From Alphaproteobacteria bacterium (GTDB lineage Bacteria > Pseudomonadota > Alphaproteobacteria > Acetobacterales > Acetobacteraceae), in assembly GCA_026225015.1 (NCBI GenBank), contig JAMFRY010000231.1, positions 1 through 18,238 of the forward strand: a stretch of DNA of 18,238 nucleotides, read 5' to 3'. Both the position numbers and the translations under genes were made by a program. The notes under the pieces are model-generated. The model was not told the origin of the DNA, searched no databases, and was given only the letters and a program-made list of their open reading frames with translations. Positions 5,707 to 13,114 of the stretch are shown one piece after another. Each line of letters opens with the position of its first letter. The first letter of the stretch is position 1.

Positions 5707-6713
5707 AGCTTTATCGCCTCCGCTTTTCTGAGCAGCCGTAAAAAATTTCCGCCCCAGATTTGTTGCAAAGCTTCGTGGCCATAACCACGGCGGGCGAGTT
5801 CGCGGGTCAAACGCGGGGATTGCGCGGCGTTGTGAAAGTCGCTCACCCCGCCGCCGCCGTCGAAATCGGTGCCGATGCCGACATGGTCGATCCCGATCTT
5901 CTGCACCGCGTAATCGATATGATCCGCGATATCGGCGGTGGTAAGGTCCTGGGCGCGGGCGCGTGGGCGCAGGAAATTCGAGACGATGGTGATCTGCGCC
6001 AGGCCGCCAGTATCGCGCAAAGCAAGCAATTGTTCGTCATCGAGATTGCGCGGATGATCGCAAAGTGCGCGGATGCAGGAATGGGTGGCGAGCACCGGCG
6101 CGCGCGATAGCTGAGTCACCTGCAGCATCGAGGTTTTCGAGCTGTGCGAAATATCGACCAGGATGCCAAGCGCGTTCATGCGTTTGACGACCGTGACGCC
6201 GAAGGCGGAAAGGCCGCGATGTTCCACTTCGGAATCGCCGAGGTCCTTGCGTGGAATGGCGGCGTCGCCGATTTCATTATGGCCGTTATGGGTCAAAGTG
6301 ATGTAGCGCACGCCGCGGGCGGCGAATTCGTCCAGGAGCAGAATGTCCTTGCCGATCGCATAGCCGTTTTCGATGGCCGGGATGATGGCGGTTCTGCCGG
6401 CGGCAAAGGCGGCCTCGATCGCATCGGCTGTCGTGGCCAATACGCCGCCGGAGCCGTCGGGCGGCGCCATGGCGGCGATGGCTTCCAGCATGCGCCGGGC
6501 GCGGGTGGCCGCCGCCTGATGCCCGGCCTCGGTACGAGCCGCCTGCGGCACATAGGCCGCGAAACACACGGCGGCGATGCGGCCGGTTTTCAGTTTCGGC
6601 AAATCGACGCAGCGCGAGCCGTCCTCGAACGGGCTGGGGCCGTTTGGCCAGGGAATATCCACATGGGTGTCGATCGCCAGAATGCCGTCATGCGGGTCAG
6701 GAGTGTTAAGCAT
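5703..6713 (-). CDS. membrane dipeptidase family protein (peptidase M19)
   Basis: This is a zinc-dependent dipeptidase of family M19 (renal dipeptidase-like) with 336 residues from the chosen ATG. The binuclear metal ligands of the family can be placed: His17 and Asp19 (AIDTHVDIPW), Glu115 (IPAIENGYAIG), His190 (VDISHSS) and His211 (LATHS). The substrate-side GIGTDFDGGGG and the closing IWGGNFLRLL are also typical. Such enzymes cleave dipeptides, sometimes with D-amino acids at the second position. The actual substrate here is unknown, and no signal peptide is seen. The ATG at 6713 overlaps the last codons of mutY (GATGCTTAA), which suggests translational coupling. An ATG at 6749 in the same frame would overlap further and adds residues that do not look conserved. 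The 3' end overlaps the msrB stop codon. Confidence 0.9.
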   Translation of the reverse strand: MLNTPDPHDGILAIDTHVDIPWPNGPSPFEDGSRCVDLPKLKTGRIAAVCFAAYVPQAARTEAGHQAAATRARRMLEAIAAMAPPDGSGGVLATTADAIEAAFAAGRTAIIPAIENGYAIGKDILLLDEFAARGVRYITLTHNGHNEIGDAAIPRKDLGDSEVEHRGLSAFGVTVVKRMNALGILVDISHSSKTSMLQVTQLSRAPVLATHSCIRALCDHPRNLDDEQLLALRDTGGLAQITIVSNFLRPRARAQDLTTADIADHIDYAVQKIGIDHVGIGTDFDGGGGVSDFHNAAQSPRLTRELARRGYGHEALQQIWGGNFLRLLRKAEAIKL

Positions 6714-7737
6714 CCGCGAAGCTTTCCCCGGCTGCATGCTGGGCGTCAAGCGCGGCGTTGAGGGCTTTGCGCATGACGGAGGGAAGAGAAGCGGTCGCGG
6801 CGGGAGCAGCCAGGCCTTCGGGCAAGGTTTTGGTTCGCGCCAGATGGACCGTGAGGGTCAGGGAGAAATGCGTGAAAACATGCGCTATGCTGCCGGCGAT
6901 GCGCCAGTCGGCCGCGCTGGGCGGTGTTTCCGGCAAAGCCAGCATGCCGCCCAGCAGGCCTTTATCGGGGCGGCGGACCAGAAAAACCTGGTTCGAGTGG
7001 TCCAGAAGCACATAAACCTCGCCTTGCCGTTTCGGCCGGAGCGGTTTTGCGCTGCGTACCGGCAGGCTGCCGGCGATACCCTGTTTGCGCCCCTGGCAGG
7101 GTTGGTTCCAAGGGCATAAGGCGCAGGCCGGGTTGCGCGGGGTGCAAAGGGTGGCGCCAAGATCGAACAGCGCCTGCGCGAAATCGCCGGGCGCCGCCCG
7201 GGCGGCCGGGTCGTTCAGGAACATACCGGCAGCTTTGGCAATGATCGGCTTGGCGGCGGGAATCGGCTCAGTGATCGCAAAAATCCGGGCAGCGACGCGT
7301 TCAATATTGCCATCTACCGGCAGCAGCGGAATATTGAATGCGATGGCGCCGATCGCGGCGGCGGTATAGGGGCCGATGCCCGGTAGTTCCAGCAATTGGT
7401 GATAGCTCGCCGGAAACCCGCCACGCCGGCTGATCTTTACGGCGCAGGCATGCAGGTTGCGGCCACGCGCATAATAGCCAAGCCCCGCCCAAAGCCCGAG
7501 GACCTCTTCCACAGGCGCAGCGGCGAGTTCGAAAATTGAGGGGTACGCGGCCAGAAATTTCGCGTAATATGGGATCACCGTGGCAACCTGGGTCTGCTGC
7601 AGCATGATTTCGCTGAGCCAGACATGGTAGGGGTCGGCGCGAAAACCGGGGGCGGAGCGCCAAGGCAAATGCCGCCGGTGCCTAGCATACCAGTGAAGGA
7701 GTTCGTTTGCGGATGGCGGCAAAGCGGGATCGAGCAC
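6706..7737 (-). CDS. mutY: A/G-specific adenine DNA glycosylase
   Basis: MutY removes adenine mispaired with 8-oxoguanine. The 343-residue product starts with VLDPALPPSANELLHWYARH and has the catalytic Glu43 in LSEIMLQQTQV, the helix-hairpin-helix LPGIGPYTAAAIG, and the catalytic Asp142 in PVDGNIERV. The 4Fe-4S cluster is bound by Cys198, Cys205, Cys208 and Cys214 in the exact C-x6-C-x2-C-x5-C spacing. A C-terminal NUDIX-like domain (VYVLLDHSNQVFLVRRP, then HVFTHFSL) recognises 8-oxoguanine. The start is uncertain: GTG at 7737 or TTG at 7722 fit the family, neither with a clear ribosome binding site. The open frame reaches 7941, but its N-terminal extension is antisense to DUF721 and Arg/Pro/Ala-rich. 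The 5' end overlaps the start of the divergent DUF721 gene. Confidence 0.95.
   Translation of the reverse strand: MLDPALPPSANELLHWYARHRRHLPWRSAPGFRADPYHVWLSEIMLQQTQVATVIPYYAKFLAAYPSIFELAAAPVEEVLGLWAGLGYYARGRNLHACAVKISRRGGFPASYHQLLELPGIGPYTAAAIGAIAFNIPLLPVDGNIERVAARIFAITEPIPAAKPIIAKAAGMFLNDPAARAAPGDFAQALFDLGATLCTPRNPACALCPWNQPCQGRKQGIAGSLPVRSAKPLRPKRQGEVYVLLDHSNQVFLVRRPDKGLLGGMLALPETPPSAADWRIAGSIAHVFTHFSLTLTVHLARTKTLPEGLAAPAATASLPSVMRKALNAALDAQHAAGESFADA
7696..7701 (+). promoter_or_regulatory. ribosome binding site for DUF721 gene, inside mutY
   Basis: AAGGAG lies five bases before the TTG at 7707 and eleven before the ATG at 7713. It sits within the antisense of the mutY coding region and decides that the DUF721 gene starts at one of these two codons, with spacing favouring the TTG. 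Confidence 0.6.
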
Positions 7738-8246
7738 AGAAAAAGCATGTGCCTGCCTTGCAGCCGGCAGGCAATGCCGGGAGGCTGAAGGTTGGCAAGG
7801 TCGCGTTGCCGGAACCGCCGCGCAGTTTTGCCCCGCGCGGCATCGCGGCATTATTGGCGCCGGTATTGCGTCCGGCATTTCGCAAACGCGCGCCGGCCGC
7901 GGCGCAATTGCTGGCCGATTGGCCGACGCTCGCCGGGCCACATCTCGCAGCCCGCGCCGCGCCGGTGAAATTCGCCGCCGGTACGCTTACGTTAGCCTGT
8001 TCCGGGCCAGTGGCGATGGAATTGCAGTTGAGCGCCCCTGCCATTCTCCAGCGGCTCAACCTTGGCATTGGCTCGGCAATGGTGGAACGGTTGCGCTTCA
8101 TGCAGCAGGCCCCGACCAATGCGGTGGCCGCGCCGGCGATATCGAGAAGGCCATCGGCGCCCATCTCGCCACCACAAACCCTTCCGGAAGGCGAACTGGG
8201 GGAAGCGCTGGCCCGGCTCTACCAGGGCATCCGGAGCAAGGGCTGA
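7707..8246 (+). CDS. DUF721 family protein (DciA-like)
   Basis: The product has 179 residues. A basic N-terminal region is followed by the DUF721 core, roughly residues 38-132: GIAALLAPVLRPAFRKRAP, ADWPTLAGPHLAARAAPVKF, GTLTLACSGPVAMELQ and LNLGIGSAMVERLRF. The C-terminus is Pro/Ala-rich and ends in LGEALARLYQGIRSKG. DUF721 proteins are related to DciA, which loads the replicative helicase DnaB in many bacteria. Whether this alphaproteobacterial version does so is inference. The start is TTG at 7707 (AAGGAG five bases upstream) or ATG at 7713. The gene is divergent from mutY with overlapping 5' ends and lies upstream of the DsbA-like gene and smc, an order I recall from other alphaproteobacteria. 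Confidence 0.85.
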   Translation: MRMAAKRDRAQKKHVPALQPAGNAGRLKVGKVALPEPPRSFAPRGIAALLAPVLRPAFRKRAPAAAQLLADWPTLAGPHLAARAAPVKFAAGTLTLACSGPVAMELQLSAPAILQRLNLGIGSAMVERLRFMQQAPTNAVAAPAISRRPSAPISPPQTLPEGELGEALARLYQGIRSKG

Positions 8247-8300
8247 TATACGATTCGACTTACCCCCCGAAAATCGACTACACTACATGTAGAGGAAAAT

Positions 8301-8927
8301 ATGCAGATCAGCCGCCGTTCCATACTACAGCTTGTAGGTGCTGTTTCATTAACGTCCGCCTTTTCAGGCTTGGCGCTGGCCGATGACGCCGGCCCCAATT
8401 CGCCCTTCGCTCAGCGTTCCGTGGGCTCGCCCGAGGCCAAGGTGAAGGCGATCGAGTATTTCTCGCTCACCTGCACGCATTGCGCGCATTTTGCCACCGT
8501 CACCATGCCGCAGGTGAAGCCGAAGCTGATCGATACCGGCAAATTGCAAATCATCTATAAGGACTTCCCGCTCGATCAGGTCGCGCTGATGGCCGCCCAG
8601 GTGGCGCGCAGCCTGCCGGCGGACCAATATTATCCGTTCATCGAGGCGCTGTTCGCCAGCCAGGATGACTGGGCGTTCACGCCAGGCATCAACTACACCG
8701 AGTCGATCTACAAATATGCCGCCTTGGCCGGCATGCCGCGCGCCGATTACAATGCAGCACTCGCTAACAACAAGCTGCAACAATTCATTCTGGATGGTCA
8801 GCAGGAGGCCGAGAAGATGCATAACGTAAGCTCCACGCCCAGCTTCATCATTAACGGCACACTCTACCCTGGCGCTCTGGAATATCCGGATTTCGCCGCG
8901 CTCGTCACCAAAGCCGCCGCCGCTTAA
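8301..8927 (+). CDS. DsbA-family periplasmic thiol-disulfide oxidoreductase
   Basis: This is a 208-residue thioredoxin-fold protein with a signal sequence (MQISRRSILQLVGAVSL to about ALA-DD at residue 27). The twin Arg followed by a hydrophobic stretch is compatible with Tat or Sec export. The redox motif Cys58-Thr-His-Cys61 sits in YFSLTCTHCAHF, and the cis-proline loop is SSTPSF (Pro180). The all-helical insertion between them is typical of the DsbA/BdbD-like group (thioredoxin_4). It probably oxidises or isomerises cysteines in the periplasm. GAGGA at 8292-8296 precedes the ATG by four bases. The gene lies 54 bases after the DUF721 gene and 12 before smc. A short perfect palindrome CTACATGTAG (8283-8292) overlaps the ribosome binding site. 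Confidence 0.9.
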   Translation: MQISRRSILQLVGAVSLTSAFSGLALADDAGPNSPFAQRSVGSPEAKVKAIEYFSLTCTHCAHFATVTMPQVKPKLIDTGKLQIIYKDFPLDQVALMAAQVARSLPADQYYPFIEALFASQDDWAFTPGINYTESIYKYAALAGMPRADYNAALANNKLQQFILDGQQEAEKMHNVSSTPSFIINGTLYPGALEYPDFAALVTKAAAA

Positions 8928-8931
8928 GGGA
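8926..8931 (+). promoter_or_regulatory. ribosome binding site for smc (TTG start)
   Basis: AAGGGA overlaps the TAA stop of the DsbA-like gene and lies eight bases before the TTG at 8940. It supports the unusual start codon and translation of smc from the same message as its upstream neighbour. Confidence 0.65.
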
Positions 8932-8939
8932 CCAAGCGA

Positions 8940-11900
8940 TTGCCCGCCCGTTTCGCCCGCCTCCGGATCGCCGGCTTCAAGAGTTTTGCCGATCCTACCA
9001 CCGTGGAAATCCTGCCCGGCCTGACCGGGGTGGTGGGGCCGAATGGCTGCGGCAAATCCAATGTCATCGAGGCGCTGCGTTGGGCGATGGGCGAGGCCAA
9101 TGCCCGCAATATGCGCGGCGTGGAAATGGAGGATGTGATTTTCGCCGGCACCGCCGGCCGCGCCGCCCGCAATCTGGCGGAAGTGACGCTCACCTTGGAG
9201 GACACTGCCGGCCTGGCGCCGCCGCCGTTCCATGAGCAGGCGGATCTGGAGATCAGCCGGAAAATCGAACGCGGTTCGGGCAGTTCCTACCGGGTGAACG
9301 GCAAGGAGGCGCGGGCGCGGGATGTGCAAACCCTGTTCGCCGATCTCGCCTCCGGCGCGCGGGCTTCCGCCATGGTCAGCCAGGGCCGGGTCGGCGCGCT
9401 GGTGAATGCACGGCCCGATGAGCGCCGGGCCTTGCTGGAAGAAGCCGCCGGCATCACCGGATTGCATGCCCGCCGGCATGAGGCGGAACTGAAATTACGC
9501 GCGGCGGAGCTGAATCTCTCCCGCGCCGAGGATTTGAAGAGTCAGATCGAGGCCAGGCGGCAAGATTTGCAGCGCCAGGCGCGGCAAGCCAGCCGCTACC
9601 GCAACCTCTCGGGTGCCATTCGCGCCGCCGAGGCGGAGCTGCTCGCCATCCAGCGCGCGGCCGCCGAAGCCGCGCGAGAGGCGGCGCAAGCTTCCTACGC
9701 CTTGGCGGAAGCGGCGGTGCGGCAAGCCATAATCGCGGCGGCGGACGCAGCCGCGAAAGCCGCCGAGACCGAAGCCGCGCTGCCGCCTTTGCGCAGCACC
9801 GAAGCGGAGGCGCGCACCGCGCTGGAGCGGGCGCGCATCGCCCAGGAACAATCGGCCGAAGCGGAAACCCGCGCCCGCGCCGCCCTTACCGAAGCCCGGA
9901 CGCGGGTGGAAACACTGGCCCGCGACCACCTGCACGCCACCAGGCTGGTGGCCGATGCGCAAGCCGCGCAGGCCAGGCTGGATGAGGAACAATCCAGGTT
10001 GCTCACCGAGCTGGTCGGTGCGCCCGCCGCGCTGGCGCAAGCTGGGATTGCCGAGGATGAAGCGCTTGAGGCGATGCGTGAAGCGGAAGCGGCCGCGAAT
10101 CGCTTGACCGAGGATGCCGCGCGAATCGCTGCCGAGTCGGAATCGGCGCGGCGCGCTCTGGCGGAGGCAGAAACCCGCGCCAAACGCGCCAATACACGGC
10201 TTGGCGAGATCGAAGCTGAGTTGCAGCGATTAAAAGCCGTGCTGATTCCGGCCGAAAAACTGGCCGACGCCGAGACCGAGCGCGCCGCCGCCGAAGCCGC
10301 CTTGCTGTCTGCCCGCGAAGCGGTAACCCAAAGCGAATCCAGGCGCGCCGCCGCCGAGGCCGCGCTGGCCACCGCCAGAGCCGAAGCCGCCGCCACCGAG
10401 GCCGCCGCCACCAGGATCGCGACGGAATATGACGCGCTCGCGGCGCTGCTGGCGCAGAAATTCGGCCGCGAATCGGCGCCGATCCTGGATTCGCTGACCG
10501 TGCCACCGGGGCTTGAGGCGGCCTTGGGTGCTGCGCTGCGCGAGGAATTATCCGCCTCCGCCGAGCCGCAGGCGGCGCGGCATTGGCGCAAACTGCCGCC
10601 GCTTGATCTTAGCGTCGTGCCGCTGAAATCCTTCGCCAATCTGGTGCAGGGACCAGAGGCGCTGACCCGCGCGCTCTCGCATATCCTGCTCCTGCCGGAT
10701 GGGGCGGATGGCGATGTTCTGCAGGGCAATCTGACGCCGGGGCAGATTCTGGTGTCGCGCTCCGGCAGCTTCTGGCGCTGGGATGGCTATACGGTGCGCG
10801 AGGGCGCCAAATCGGAGGCTGCGGTGCGGCTGGCCCAACGCAACCGGCTGGCGGCGTTGGAAGCAGATCGCCATGCGACTCGCTCCGCCGGCGATTCGGC
10901 CCGCGCAGCCAAAGGCGCTTCAGAAACCGCCGAGCGTGAAGCCAGAACCGTGGAACAGGCAGCGCGGGAAGCAAGGCGGCAGGCGGAGCAGCGCTTCGAT
11001 CGTGCCCGGAGCGAGGCCTTGCGCCTGACCGCCGAGGCCGATCGCGCTGCTACCAAGGCGGCAGCTTCGCAGACCCAGCGCGACCAGCTGGCCGCCGAAG
11101 CCGCGGAAGCCGATAGCGTGCTCAAACAGGTTCGCGCCGGCGCGGAAAGCCTGGCCGATATCGGCGCAGCCCGCGCCGCCGTCGAACAGGCCCGGCTAAG
11201 GCTCAGCCAGGCAAGGCAGGTTGAATCCGCCGCGCGTCAAAAACTCGAATCGTTGAAGACTGCCGATTCGGCACGAACCAAAAGACTGGAAATGCTGGAT
11301 CGCGAGCGCGGCGACTGGCAGGAGCGTGGCAGCAATGCCGCGGACCGGCTGACCGATCTCACCGCGCGCCATGCGCAAGCCGAGGCGGCGCTGTCTGCCC
11401 TTCTAGCTGCGCCCGAGGCCGCGGCCGCCGCTCGCCGCGAGGCGCTGGATCATTTGAGCGCTACCGAGGCCGCGCATCGCCGCGCCGCCGAAGCCCTACA
11501 CAACGCCCAAACCGCCGCCGACGCGGCAACCCGCTTTGCCCGCGCCGCCGAAGCCGGGCTTTCGGCCGCCCAAGTCAATCTGGCGCGCGAGGAAGGCAAT
11601 ATCACCGCCGCCGACTATGCCTGGGGCGCCGTGGCCGAACGCATTCTGGAGCGCCTGGGCGCCAACCCCGCTTTGCCCGACCCGCCGTCGGAGCTGAACG
11701 CGGAATCCGAGGACAAAGCCCGCAGGCGCTGGGAGCGGCTGACCCGCGAGCGCGAGGAGATGGGGCCGGTAAATCTGCGCGCCGAAATCGAAGCCGAGGA
11801 GGCCGAGAAAGCCATCGCCGATATCGAGCGCGAGCGCGATGAGATAGGCTCCGCCATCGCCAAGCTCCGCGGCTCCATCGGGCATCTGAACCGGGAAGGC

Positions 11901-12404
11901 CGCGAGCGCCTCTCCGCCGTATTCACGGAAGTGGACGGACATTTCCAAACCCTGTTCGCGCGCATGTTCGGCGGCGGCAAGGCGCATCTGGCCATGGTCG
12001 GCTCCGACGATCCGCTAGAAGCCGGGCTGGAAATCTACGCCCAGCCGCCCGGCAAAAAGCTCAGCACGCTATCGCTGCTCTCCGGCGGCGAACAGGCGCT
12101 GACCGCTTTGTCCCTCATCTTCGCGGTGTTCAAATGCAACCCCGCCCCGATCTCGGTGCTGGACGAAGTTGATGCGCCGCTGGACGACGCCAATGTCGAG
12201 CGCTTCTGCACGCTGTTGGAAGATATGGTGCAGCAGACCAACACCCGCTTCCTGGTTGTCACCCATCACCATTTGACCATGGCCCGCATGGACCGGCTCT
12301 ACGGCGTGACCATGCAGGAACGCGGCGTCTCCCGCCTGCTTTCCGTTGATTTGGCCCGGGCGGTGGAAATAGTGGAGCCGGCGCACGCCATCGCGGCGGA
12401 ATGA
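8940..12404 (+). CDS. smc: chromosome segregation protein SMC
   Basis: SMC is the ATPase of the bacterial condensin-like complex with ScpA and ScpB, which compacts and segregates the chromosome. The 1154-residue product starts LPARFARLRIAGFKSFADPT with a TTG codon. Walker A is GPNGCGKSN (from residue 33). VSQGRVGALVNARPDERRALLEEAAGI follows, with the Q-loop region. A very Ala/Glu/Arg-rich coiled coil runs to about residue 510. The hinge spans about 515-620 (GLEAALGAALREEL, LPPLDLSVVPL, WRWDGYTVREGAKSEAAVRLAQRNRL). The returning coil runs to about 980. The C-terminal head has the ABC signature LLSGGEQALTALS (about 1045) and Walker B with D-loop SVLDEVDAPLDDANVERF. The compact hinge with the WRWDGY motif is the alphaproteobacterial type. 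scpA and scpB are not in the window. Confidence 0.96.
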   Translation: MPARFARLRIAGFKSFADPTTVEILPGLTGVVGPNGCGKSNVIEALRWAMGEANARNMRGVEMEDVIFAGTAGRAARNLAEVTLTLEDTAGLAPPPFHEQADLEISRKIERGSGSSYRVNGKEARARDVQTLFADLASGARASAMVSQGRVGALVNARPDERRALLEEAAGITGLHARRHEAELKLRAAELNLSRAEDLKSQIEARRQDLQRQARQASRYRNLSGAIRAAEAELLAIQRAAAEAAREAAQASYALAEAAVRQAIIAAADAAAKAAETEAALPPLRSTEAEARTALERARIAQEQSAEAETRARAALTEARTRVETLARDHLHATRLVADAQAAQARLDEEQSRLLTELVGAPAALAQAGIAEDEALEAMREAEAAANRLTEDAARIAAESESARRALAEAETRAKRANTRLGEIEAELQRLKAVLIPAEKLADAETERAAAEAALLSAREAVTQSESRRAAAEAALATARAEAAATEAAATRIATEYDALAALLAQKFGRESAPILDSLTVPPGLEAALGAALREELSASAEPQAARHWRKLPPLDLSVVPLKSFANLVQGPEALTRALSHILLLPDGADGDVLQGNLTPGQILVSRSGSFWRWDGYTVREGAKSEAAVRLAQRNRLAALEADRHATRSAGDSARAAKGASETAEREARTVEQAAREARRQAEQRFDRARSEALRLTAEADRAATKAAASQTQRDQLAAEAAEADSVLKQVRAGAESLADIGAARAAVEQARLRLSQARQVESAARQKLESLKTADSARTKRLEMLDRERGDWQERGSNAADRLTDLTARHAQAEAALSALLAAPEAAAAARREALDHLSATEAAHRRAAEALHNAQTAADAATRFARAAEAGLSAAQVNLAREEGNITAADYAWGAVAERILERLGANPALPDPPSELNAESEDKARRRWERLTREREEMGPVNLRAEIEAEEAEKAIADIERERDEIGSAIAKLRGSIGHLNREGRERLSAVFTEVDGHFQTLFARMFGGGKAHLAMVGSDDPLEAGLEIYAQPPGKKLSTLSLLSGGEQALTALSLIFAVFKCNPAPISVLDEVDAPLDDANVERFCTLLEDMVQQTNTRFLVVTHHHLTMARMDRLYGVTMQERGVSRLLSVDLARAVEIVEPAHAIAAE

Positions 12405-12432
12405 CCCTGACAAGTTTTCCGCTTGAAAGAAT

Positions 12433-12448
12433 GTATCATATATGATAC
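12433..12448. promoter_or_regulatory. palindromic operator of the HigBA-like pair
   Basis: GTATCATATATGATAC is a perfect 16-base palindrome located 20 bases before the toxin start codon and just downstream of a -35-like TTGAAA (12423-12428). Antitoxins with an HTH domain usually bind such palindromes at their own promoter. Binding here would be expected to shut off the operon. The -10 element is not clear: TACGCT at 12446-12451 gives a 17-base spacer but matches poorly. Confidence 0.7.
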
Positions 12449-12467
12449 GCTCTTTCGGTAACGATGG

Positions 12468-12821
12468 ATGTCCGACACGCGCCTGACCGAGATACCTGTT
12501 TTTTTCTATCGCACGTCAGGAGGTACTGAGCCCGTTCTTGATTGGCTGAGAAGCCTGCCGCCCGAAGATCGGCGCGCGATCGGCACAGACCTTTCGACGG
12601 TACAATTCGGCTGGCCTATCGGGATGCCGCTTTGTCGCCCGCTTGGGGCGGGATTGTGGGACGTGAGGAGTAGCCTGCCGAGTCGCCGGATTGCCCGACT
12701 TTTATTTTTCGTGGACGAGGGGCGAATTGGCGTCGTGCATGGCTTCATCAAGAAGACTCAGAAGACCCCGGCCGGAGACCTGGCGCTTGCGCGTAACCGA
12801 ATGAAGGAGATGAAGGCATGA
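12468..12821 (+). CDS. higB: HigB/RelE-superfamily toxin (Gp49-like, DUF891)
   Basis: A 117-residue protein of the phage Gp49-like/HigB family. These act as ribosome-dependent mRNA nucleases in type II toxin-antitoxin systems. Family features are the N-terminal PVFFYRTSGGTEPVLDWLRSL, the central LCRPLGAGLWDVRSSLPSRRIARLLFFVDEGRIGVVHGF, and the closing FIKKTQKTPAGDLALARNRMKEM. Basic and aromatic residues of the last two blocks form the RNA-cleaving site in the family. The gene has the toxin-first order of higBA. It lacks a clear ribosome binding site and overlaps the antitoxin gene by four bases (ATGA). The gene symbol is by family resemblance and the exact target is not known. Confidence 0.88.
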   Translation: MSDTRLTEIPVFFYRTSGGTEPVLDWLRSLPPEDRRAIGTDLSTVQFGWPIGMPLCRPLGAGLWDVRSSLPSRRIARLLFFVDEGRIGVVHGFIKKTQKTPAGDLALARNRMKEMKA

Positions 12822-13102
12822 ATGAGAAAAATCCGCACTGGGGAACATCGCTCGATAGCTTCTTGGGTGAGGACGGCATACGCGAAGCAGCACGCACCAA
12901 AGCAACCACGCGGGTTGTCGCCTGGCAGCTTTCCCAGGAAATGGAGCGCCAGGGCATCACCAAAGCCAAACTCGCCGAACTCATGCATACCAGCCGGGCG
13001 CAGGTAGATCGTATCCTCAAGGCGCAGGGCAACGTGACGATCGAAACCCTGCAACGCGCCGCCTCGCTCGTCGGTCGCGAACTACGGCTTGAGCTGATTT
13101 GA
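12818..13102 (+). CDS. higA: HTH-domain antitoxin of the HigBA-like pair
   Basis: A 94-residue Xre-type DNA-binding antitoxin. The helix-turn-helix lies around residues 50-75 (ITKAKLAELMHTSRAQVDRIL), with NVTIETLQRAASLVGRELRLEL as the following helices. The N-terminal half (SLDSFLGEDGIREAARTKATTRVVAWQL) is the usual toxin-facing part of this group. It should neutralise the toxin upstream and repress the operon through the palindrome at 12433-12448. A strong ribosome binding site, AAGGAG at 12804-12809, lies eight bases before the ATG inside the toxin gene. By contrast the toxin start has almost none, so the antitoxin is likely made in excess. The gene is convergent with the PAP2 phosphatase gene, with 12 bases between the stops. 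Confidence 0.88.
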   Translation: MNEKNPHWGTSLDSFLGEDGIREAARTKATTRVVAWQLSQEMERQGITKAKLAELMHTSRAQVDRILKAQGNVTIETLQRAASLVGRELRLELI

Positions 13103-13114
13103 CGAGAAATCGCC

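Noticed and set aside
7738..7941. N-terminal extension of MutY to 411 residues
   Set aside because: It is antisense to the conserved DUF721 core, rich in Arg/Pro/Ala, and not part of known MutY proteins.
9695..10729. A Ser/Ala-rich minus-strand frame of 344 codons
   Set aside because: It is the shadow of the Ala/Glu/Arg coiled coil of smc on the opposite strand.
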